DNA of 64,000 bases from Enchytraeus crypticus. Lineage: Eukaryota > Annelida > Clitellata > Enchytraeida > Enchytraeidae. The notes beneath the pieces are model-generated. The model did no database searches and was not told the DNA's origin. It saw only the letters and a program-made list of their open reading frames with translations. This document shows, piece after piece, positions 56,115 to 64,000 of the stretch. A program made the translations under genes and the position numbers. Within the stretch, counting starts at the first letter, position 1; each line of letters begins with the position of its first letter. The stretch lies in contig CAJHZI010000656.1 in assembly GCA_905160935.1 (NCBI GenBank), positions 339,001 to 403,000 of the forward strand, read 5' to 3'.

Positions 56115-56420
56115 TACTAAACCCGTGGTGGATCTAGAGGCAGGGGCCATGGCCCCTACCCCAAAATTTCTATGAAATTTCTATGCATTTTTAAAACTAC
56201 ATGAATGTTAGCTAAGAAGAATTTAACATTCAGTTAATCAGTGAACAGTGGCGGATCAAGGAGGGCCCAGGCTCGCCGTTTATAGCCAATCATACACATA
56301 GGACAGGCTCCACTTATCGAAAGGGTTTTCGTCATAAAAAAGGTCCCAAAGATTTTGCGCCCCCCACCGAAATGTCCTGTATATTCCCATGTACCCAATT
56401 AATACAGTTCACAAGCAACA
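56115..56420. mobile_element. Possible DNA-transposon ends (hAT-like)
   Basis: GTGGTGGATCTAGAGGCAGG at 56125 and CAGTGGCGGATCAAGGAGGG at 56247 both resemble terminal sequences of hAT-type elements. GCGCCCCCCACCG at 56370 could be an opposite end. No duplication of the target was established. Confidence 0.3.
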
Positions 56421-56589
56421 AACTTTTTATTGATGAGCAAAGCAATCTATTGAACGTGACCACTCGTCAACGTTCTTGATCACATGGTGGTCTCAGTTGC
56501 TAGATGAGGGAGGTCTGACAATCTGTGGATCAAATAAAGACATGGACTGTTCATGTAACGGCAACTTCCAGGGTATTATGGAACTACTT

Positions 56590-56735
56590 TAGATATCGCC
56601 ACTGACAGGAGTAGGTAAGATTTTCGACCGCGGATCAGTATGAGCGTGGTTCAAATCCTGGGATAGCCGTCACTGACATCGCTTTCGAGTCAGGAAACTG
56701 AAGTTAACATTGACTTTTTTTAGATTTTTAATGTC
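56590..56735 (+). mobile_element. SINE1 (tRNA-like)
   Basis: GCCACTGACAGGAGTAGGTA, GTGGTTCAAATCCTGGG, GACATCGCTTTCGAGTCAGG and tail GAAACTGAAGTTAACATTG. Confidence 0.65.
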
Positions 56736-57192
56736 TACGTATGATCCATTCTTGGCTGAGCACATCCGGAAGGAACTTAATTTTAAAAAACCAGTTTTTG
56801 TGTTAAATGTTAAAAAATTGTTAAATCAAAAGAATTTTGTAATAAAAAAAAGTTTCATAAAAATGTTATATCAAAAAAGTTAAATTTTAAAAAGTTAATT
56901 TTAAAAAATCAGGGAAGATGTCACACATCTATCGTCGAAGAGGTCACTCTTATCTATCGTCCATAATTTGTGAAGAGATTATTTTGATAATGAGGCAGTA
57001 AGTGTTTTCCATACTGTCTGAAATTCGCACATCAAAGTTCTTCTCCATCTCAGTGTTCCCAACTCCGGACATCTAACGTAGTGTGAAAAACTCACTTGGA
57101 TCATATGATATGTATTGATCAATGGTCCAGTCGAATATTTTATATGACTCGTAAAGAAAACGACAAAAGTCATGTCGCAGAGTTTCCTCCAA

Positions 57193-57221
57193 ACTTGCCA
57201 GTGTGGGTCACACTGGCAAGT
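57193..57221. repeat. Perfect hairpin, 13-bp stem, 3-base loop
   Basis: ACTTGCCAGTGTG, GGT, CACACTGGCAAGT. Not part of a repeat family seen here. Confidence 0.9.
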
Positions 57222-57779
57222 ATTGGTGAAAACTATGCTGACATTCCTGAAAGTTAATCAAATCGATAGTAAAAACTGCAGAAGGCAGACTTAAATGTAT
57301 GCATGGAACACAGTAAGTCAATTTTTCTCAATATTGCCCACTGGTCCTATTTGTTCCACGTGCTGGGCTCTCGGTCAACGTGGTTGGACAGTATGCAGTT
57401 AATATTTGCCTGTAAAGCATAGCAATTTTTACCAAATGCAACAGCTGTATGTTTTTCTCTCCAGGTTTTTCATACCGTGAATAAGAGAATTAAGAACACT
57501 ATGAGGTTAGCTATGGGAGACGATAGACTGAATAAGTTGCGCTTGATTAGCTTTTAGTTCGGCATTCTGCTAGACTTTGACTTTCTGATATTTTCGTTGA
57601 CTTCGAACCCCGAAAGGCTCGCAAAGTAAATTCATCCCGATCAGTTATGACCGCTACAGTCTAATAAACGTTATAGTACATGTGAGAGATGTTTTCATTG
57701 TTGTTGCCAGAGGGAACCGACAAGCATTTAGATTTCTTAAGAAACGTTCATTGATAGCCTGTTATATATATTATAATTT

Positions 57780-58155
57780 ATACAACTCCGAAAACTACTC
57801 TGCCCTCGAACCCCGCGGCCATTAATCCAGCCTTGCTGATCTTCGCTCATGCTCTACAATTTCCATTTTCTGTGGTGTGCTGAAAACACATCTCTTCCAA
57901 GCATAGATTTACGTTATCTTGCTTGACTGATTTTTGAGCACCGAACCGGCACCGTTTAGGACCTATTTTCTATCTCTTCATCACGTTCTCAAGTAGTGAC
58001 GTGTGATGGGGTATGTCCCTGAAGTCCTTGTATGAGGAAACGGTTTTAAACTCTGATTATTATTCAAATTGGATGAATAGATTTGTAGTGCCATGCGATG
58101 ACGATGTCCTTAACAATATCCTTGTATGAGGAAACGGACGTTAAGCCTTTAATAT
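57780..58155 (+). mobile_element. L2b LINE 3' end with doubled tail
   Basis: GVLKTHLFQA is the C-terminal RT remnant; the tail TGTATGAGGAAACGG occurs at 58033 and again at 58125, the latter with GACGTTAAGCC and an AATAAT run. Confidence 0.65.
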
Positions 58156-58162
58156 AATAATA

Positions 58163-58312
58163 CTCATCATCATCATCTTCCGTTACGAATAGACTTTCTT
58201 CTTTGCCCTTTCTGACGTTAGTTTGAATCTGCTTTTATGTCGCCTTCTACGACCCGTGCATATATATTTACACAGTTGGTCTATTCTTCAAGCAACCCGG
58301 ACACAACACGGG
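58163..58312 (-). mobile_element. Rep2 SINE-like element, head part
   Basis: TTCCGTTACGAATAGAC, GGTCTATTCTTCAAGCAACC and CGGACACAACACGGGG. Confidence 0.65.
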
Positions 58313-58554
58313 GAATAATAATAATAATTGTAGTTATTGTTATTTCTGTCCTTGAGAATGTGATAAGTTTGTATAACACAAAAACTTTATTTGTCAGCTA
58401 ATATAAGATGTAGGCCCAGTTAGTGTAAAACAGTAAAAAGGCTAGTAACTTTTAATACTCACAATTTGTAGTTATTGTCACAGACGATAATTAACAACTC
58501 CGTTATTAGTACTTCAGTGATCGTTTATTTGAAAATGAAATAGACGTCATTGAC

Positions 58555-58655
58555 AAGCTCCATCACACAGAGATTGACATATTCAATCATACAGAGATTG
58601 ACACACTCTATCATACAGAGAATGACATCGTCTATATTACAGAGACTGTTATGCA
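58555..58655 (+). repeat. About 31-base tandem repeat, 3-4 copies
   Basis: Units of ATCATACAGAGATTGACA with variable spacing. Confidence 0.75.
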
Positions 58656-58749
58656 ATTATCGAGTCCTCAACATATACAATAAGGGACTTAATGTCATGA
58701 CTTTACTGTCATGTAGTCATAGAAAAATACTGCCAAGAAGTCAGTATTA

Positions 58750-58955
58750 GGGCAGAGCCGATGTTATATTGTTATGGCGGTGCTAAATTGTTATGCCAGT
58801 GTTATATTATTAAGCCGGTGTTTTAATGTTATGCCGGTGCTATAATATTGTTAAGCGGGTATCAAATTGTTCGGCCGGTGCTATATTATTAATCCGACGT
58901 TTTACGGTTCTGCCGGTGTTAAGTTGTTACGATGTTGCAATATTGCTCAGTCCGG
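58750..58955 (+). repeat. Degenerate 20-25-base tandem array, about 10 copies
   Basis: Loose units of GTTATGCCGGTGCTATATT (GCCGGTG core) with alternating changes. Confidence 0.8.
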
Positions 58956-59039
58956 TGTCACGCTTAAAAGTAATTAATTACGTGAAAGACCTAGAATACT
59001 TAAGAAAAATCTTAAAGATTACTTTTAAAGACATCTAAA

Positions 59040-59596
59040 TTGCACTCAAGTTCTAGGCACCCATACCACACAAGAAATTCTTGGTGCTTACCTCATCTGA
59101 AGTAGTTCACAGATATTAGAATGATCTTTATAGTTCATAAACATTGCAAAACTTCATTTTTGTGTAAACTATTACTAATAATTATGCGTAGAAAAATCCA
59201 ACTAAAATATACCTACAAAATATTCACTTATCAAATTGGTTTATAACATATTTCAAAAAGATCAAATAGATTAATTTTCTTAAAATGTTTGCGTAAAAAC
59301 AGCCCAGTCCACACGCAGCTTGTAGATGTTGAAAAGTGGAACCAAAGGCTAAAACTTTAAAGTGGATTACCTCTAGTCCAACATGGTAATGCACAATCTG
59401 ATGCGAGTAGCAAAATTTTATTCATAACAGATCTGCAGTGATCAGAGGTTACAACCGACATCAATAGTACAAACTTAAACATTCACATTATAATTATCAA
59501 AGATTTTAGAATTATAGTACACGATAGGCCTTATTAATACACTAATGTCTTTTGTCAGTCCCACGAGACCAAATGTGTCATTAGACCAACGTTATG

Positions 59597-59636
<40 letters not shown>

Positions 59637-60040
59637 CATGTGTCTGTGTCTGTGTGTGCGTCCGTGTGTTATTAGCTCAATAAATTAATAAATTCAACAA
59701 CTCTTTCTGCAAGTATTCAGCCCTCTAAACCACTTGATTTCTGTAAATACTATAGCTACTATTTAACTACCGACCGACAAGTGAAAAGACTTGACAGAAA
59801 ACATAAATTAATCAAGATGCTGATGAGATTAAGCTTTTCTATCCTCCGTAGCTTCAGCTTAATTCAATCATCTCATTTCAGTTTTTGGCTGACCTGCATA
59901 CAAACATCAAGTACTAAATTATTAGTTTAGCACAAATATTTTGTACAAACAAGCCAAATATAGACAGCCGTCATTTCATACTTTACATACTCCTTGTGTC
60001 TAACTGCTCTATCGCTGAACTTAATTGTAGATCTATCGCT
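59040..60040. other. AT-rich stretch without recognised gene
   Basis: Includes a (TA)n run at 59598-59634; otherwise unremarkable. Confidence 0.45.
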
Positions 60041-60049
60041 TATCGCCCT

Positions 60050-60200
60050 AAAATTACAACTTAACTATTTCGTGATGCATCTCGTGGGTTCGAATGAGAT
60101 GATCAGAAAGTAAAATCTCGGCCACAAACTGGACCGGCACACTAACTAAACCGCTAACTGATTAAATCGGTTAATATTTTAGACACTTATACTATCAAAG
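60050..60200 (+). mobile_element. SINE2, diverged fragment
   Basis: TCGTGGGTTCGAATGAGATG, AAAGTAAAATCTCGGCC and ACTGGACCGG. Confidence 0.55.
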
Positions 60201-60606
60201 TGATGACTTCAAATCATGAATTCACAATAAATGTAGATTTAATTTCTTTTTGACGTAACATTAAACTTCCAGACATTGCGAGATTACTCTATATAAGCCT
60301 ACCTTGGGAGTTTTCAATAATAATAAATAATTCACAAGTTACTATTAATTATATTACTAAAAAATAGTAATTGTTAATCATAAAATGTCTTGCAAAAACC
60401 AAATTCATGATTATGATTTCAAAAATAGGTGTTACATCATTACTCAAAAATTAAACTTCCAAAAATTTAATCAAAAATTACACTTTTGGAATATGCGGTT
60501 TGGAATATGCGGTTTTAACATCGCTTGAACAAGTATCTACATCTAATCTAAGTACACATATCCTCACTACAGACTACAGAAAAGAGTTTCTACTCTCTCT
60601 AAGATC

Positions 60607-60774
60607 CTACAGTTTATAGTTCTCGTGCAGCTCAGGCTTGATGTCGCAGACTAGCTTGAGCAGCTTCTGCATCGCCTTCTCTCGGTTGATCTTAACGTTG
60701 CGATTGATCTCCTCTATCTGCTGCTTCGTCTTCACCTCGATCTTGTTCTCCATGTCACCTCGAGAGCCGAGTAT
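60607..60774 (-). CDS. ATP6V1G: ATP6V1G terminal exon
   Basis: CTCGTAG acceptor; 55 codons and TAG. GC-rich against its AT-rich surroundings. ATTAAA at 60471-60466 (minus strand) is a possible poly(A) signal. A repeat with a TTGGTGAAATAAA-like end lies about 30 bases upstream in the intron. Confidence 0.93.
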   Translation of the reverse strand: MLGSRGDMENKIEVKTKQQIEEINRNVKINREKAMQKLLKLVCDIKPELHENYKL

Positions 60775-62633
60775 CTACGAGCAGATGTTCAACATCACAA
60801 TATACATCTTTATTTCACCAAAAATATGGTAAGTACAATAAGTACACAATATAAAGCACAAAGTGACATCATGCTCAGCGAAATAGAGCAAAGAGATAAA
60901 GTGTTCGAAACGAAAAGAACACGAAACATCACACACATGTACTAGAAAATCGTGCAATAAACAAATAAATAAATAAAATTAGAGAAAATTAGTCCTTTAC
61001 TTTTTCAGTTATCGTGCTTTAATTTTATGATTTATGTAGTTTATTATTTTCAAAGTCATATAATATAATCAATCAGTCAGTATTAAATTCAGTCAATCAA
61101 TTTCGAGCTAAATCAAAGCTTCAAAATGCGCTCAAACTCTAAGATTATAACCAATCAAGCTATATAAATTCTGTATCTTACTATAAAACAGGATACTACC
61201 TTTCATACATAATATAAATAATATAGCACAGAATTGCTTATACAATCAATTTGCAGGCTAAAGTAATACACAGTGTAACTAATAATAATAAATAGATTTT
61301 TTAAAAAGCCTTTACTATATCGAAAACAGAATACACCGAATACATAATACAATTATATAACATAGTAGAATAAAGAATACATAGAATATATCGACCTTCA
61401 GTTAATCAATATGCAAGAAGTAGAAAACAACGTCAGCGATGTAGTATATTCTACAAGACTACAGTAACAAGGTGGTGCTTCATTCGGCACTTGATAGAAG
61501 TGTTTAGCACTACGGTTTCAAGCAGTTTTAACAAGACTTGTTCAACTAAGGAATAACGTCTTTCATGCATGCCACTTAATTCAGCAAACCAAACTTAGGC
61601 AGCATTTTTAGAGAGGAACATGAATTTATGCTTGCCGATAGAATTTTTAAAAAACTCGAGTCCACAACATGCTATTCACGCAAATTAAGCTTCTATAGAT
61701 AGGTAGAAAGATTACATGTATTAATCGAGAAAATTATTATCTAAAGAAAGTCTCGTCACTTTGAGTTTCATACTCTATACATTTTTACGTCTTTATTTAC
61801 AAAAAATTCCAAATCTTTTAAATCACACCAGTACTTATAGGCGCCAACTAAGATGATGAGAAAATTGAAATTCTGTACATATGCCTTACAGTATCAGAAA
61901 TATACAATAAAAAGACGTTCCATCGAATTTTTAATTAAAGGTTAAACTAATTAAACAAGGTTAAAATAATGGCCGATATATAGGACTAATAATACATAGG
62001 TCTAAATAGTACCTAATGTGAAACAAAATAGGTAGTCGTTAGAAGACCATTTATGCAAGACGTCTGGCAAGAACAGGGTGTAAGGTATATCAAAATGTTT
62101 TAAAAGTAGACATACAGTAATTTTATGATTTATTTAAAGAATCTATATTAGGGACCAATAAAATGTTGCACATGAATTATACACAAGTTGTAGAATAATG
62201 ATACTAGATAGGAGAAAGCAAACCACTTAGCAATGATGGGCTAAATGAATAAACTTTCAAAATATACAACATTATAATTAAAACTAACTTTAGTGTACCA
62301 ATATTTACTTACAAATATTGCAAGATATAAGAACTATTTTCAGACCAGTTCAAAGAAAATCCTTTAATAGAAATTACTTTTAAAATATCTGACAGTTCCG
62401 CCAGAAAGGGCATTCGTTTGGTGAGTGCCTAGGCTCCACCAGACTTTTCCACAAATGATTCCAAAATCCGACCCTATATAAATAACCTAGGACTCAAGGT
62501 AAGATGATGATGTACATGTGACAGTACCAAACCTTTTGTTCATGATCTTTGTAATTCCTCTCACACTCCTGTTTATATGCATCGATTTCTTGTTGAGCTT
62601 CTTCCTTGGCCTGCTTTAAACGCTTAGCCTTTC
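60607..62633 (-). CDS. ATP6V1G: V-type H+-ATPase subunit G, last two exons
   Basis: Peripheral-stalk subunit of the vacuolar proton pump. Exon 62633-62533 encodes KAKRLKQAKEEAQQEIDAY, the hallmark of subunit G, and exon 60774-60607 encodes LGSRGDMENKI and ends VCDIKPELHENYKL before TAG, matching the family's C-terminal 'VCDIRPEIHENY'. The joined segment is 88 residues, mostly coiled-coil. The usual total is about 115-120, so 25-30 N-terminal residues are missing. Their exon is not seen in 62634-64000 and probably lies beyond the window. Confidence 0.92.
60803..60960 (-). repeat. Rep5 element upstream of the V-ATPase G terminal exon
   Basis: CTTTATTTCACCAAAAATATGG opens the repeat on the plus strand, 30 bases from the exon acceptor at 60774. 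Confidence 0.4.
60960..62390. other. V-ATPase G intron without recognisable features
   Basis: AT-rich; no array or coding likeness seen. Confidence 0.45.
62395..62512 (+). mobile_element. Rep2 fragment
   Basis: AAAGGGCATTCGTTTGGTG, GTGCCTAGGCTCC and AAGATGATGATGTA. Confidence 0.6.
62533..62633 (-). CDS. ATP6V1G: ATP6V1G middle exon
   Basis: ATTGTAG acceptor, GTTTGG donor. Thirty-three codons plus two bases of a split codon. Lys/Glu/Gln-rich helix, typical of the stator coiled coil. Confidence 0.92.
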
Positions 62634-62793
62634 CTACAATCCAGTAATCAATCAGCAACTTATACAGCACAGTACTCTATTTGTCATTGTATGCAATCTA
62701 AGTGGTGGATCAGTAATACAAACAATCAATTAATTATAATTATAAATATAAGCATAGCTATAAATTTTATATATAAATATATATTATATATAG

Positions 62794-62796
<3 letters not shown>

Positions 62797-62838
<42 letters not shown>
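62797..62838. repeat. (TA)n microsatellite
   Basis: Uninterrupted TA run. Confidence 0.95.
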
Positions 62839-62840
<2 letters not shown>

Positions 62841-63144
62841 GGATAATTGATTAATTAATTAATTAAATCATTTTTTGTGTATATGCAGAAATCAGTTGAT
62901 TACAAAAAATCATTTTTACTTTTTTTGAATTAATATCAAATTCTAAACAATCGGGGCTTTTGATCTTTTCATTTTCATCAGATCAAATTTTCGTGGCCAC
63001 TTAAAATTTACTTAAATTAATTACATGAAATTTTAAATTCACAAAATTAGCAAAAAAAACAACTATGAAACTGAACCTGTCATTGAACACTCAGTTGCAA
63101 GTCATTCTATGATTCCAAAGATAATTTAATAGCACATATTAGAG

Positions 63145-63400
63145 TGATCAACAATGTTGACATTTATCACATTTAATACGCATGTTAAAAAAACGTTAGG
63201 CAATTTAATCCATTTTTCACATAACCAGTTCAGTGAATGTCCAAGAATTTACTCTCATATCAGCGCGGCCGAGAATTAAACGTACCAGATTTCAATTCAC
63301 CTCAGGATCTTGCATTTAAAATTTCATTGCAAATTTAAATGAAGTTACTTGTTACTAGACGCCTTTAACCACTATGTTATTGAGACATTCTAAGTTATGT
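63145..63400 (-). mobile_element. SINE2 (tRNA-derived), diverged
   Basis: GTGATCAACAATGTTGACAT, AACCAGTTCAGTGAATGTCC and TCAGCGCGGCCGAGAATT; the B box is altered. Confidence 0.65.
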
Positions 63401-63629
63401 TACTCATAACAATTGAAAATCTTAAGACATTGTTTGAAGTACTCGCTAGCATTTGATATTTAAAGGTATTCGTTCAGTTACAGGCTAAGCAAGAGGGTAT
63501 AAAATTATTGAGATTTGTGATTTTTCAAATTTATTTTTTATACCAATGCATATTCATTTCCGTGTTCTGTAAGGGACACTATAGCAACTATACTACGCGG
63601 CTATAGTTAAATATAGCCGTTAGCTGAAA

Positions 63630-63985
63630 GTGTCATAAAAGGAGACAAAGCAAGAATAGAGTAAGGCAACGGGAAACCATCTCAGAAGCCATATTTTTTT
63701 CTCAAGCTATAGGCTATGTGGGTAAGGTAAGGCCTTTTGTGAAGGATTAACTTGAATATTAAACCATGATTTATGTCACTCCAATTAGCAAACAACCATA
63801 CAAGTAAAGCATGTAGATGAAGTGAAAAGGGACACAAGGGCCCAAAGCATTAACATAAGTCACAACTTGTTGATCAGCGGAGTGCTCTATATGGAGTGTG
63901 AAAGCATATTCAGTATCATTATGTACTTAGGACATACTTATATTTCTTGGCCACTTGGCAATGCATTGAGAGTGAGAGATTAATG
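63630..63985 (+). mobile_element. Rep3 SINE-like element, long copy
   Basis: AGGCAACGGGAAACCATCTC, CTCAAGCTATAGGCTATGTG, TGGCCACTTGGCAATGCATT and GAGAGTGAGAG end. It contains about 100 extra bases in the middle. Confidence 0.6.
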
Positions 63986-64000
63986 CAAAATGGCTACACC

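Overview
The window is eukaryotic, from an invertebrate animal genome. Coding blocks are short, bounded by GT/AG splice sites, separated by long AT-rich introns, and surrounded by LINEs, tRNA-like and 5S-like SINEs, a hAT-like DNA transposon and many micro- and minisatellites. The phylum cannot be fixed from the sequence alone.

Three host genes are supported. (1) Plus strand, 1-32799: sixteen exons of DHX16 (PRP2), the DEAH-box ATPase that remodels the spliceosome just before the first splicing step. Only about the first 80 residues lie upstream of the window; all reading frames join without error to 962 residues and a stop. (2) Minus strand, 49588-33912: the 3' six exons of a probable extracellular protein with two farnesoic-acid-O-methyltransferase-like (FAMeT) domains, each split over two exons, followed by a beta-rich lectin-like module. 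It lies tail to tail with DHX16. (3) Minus strand, 62633-60607: the last two exons of V-type H+-ATPase subunit G.

The introns of DHX16 hold a mosaic of transposons: a 5'-truncated L2/CR1-like LINE (3577-7995) split by an RTE-like LINE; an older RTE-like copy; a 4.5-kb hAT-like element (20959-25437) inside a tRNA-like SINE; and a 1-kb TG tract. Between the genes are further LINE 3' ends, including an L2-like copy with two RTE-like insertions (42947-45062).

The most unusual signal is inside DHX16. Tandem arrays in its introns are built from the gene's own splice junctions: eight copies of the exon 8 end plus 5' splice site (16560-16962), about fourteen copies of the 3' splice site plus the first codons of exon 13 (28400-29151), and an 82-bp duplication of the exon 14 acceptor (30273-30436). 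A fainter series precedes exon 10. A second theme is that two SINE families share 3' tails with two LINE families in the same window, suggesting LINE-SINE partnerships.
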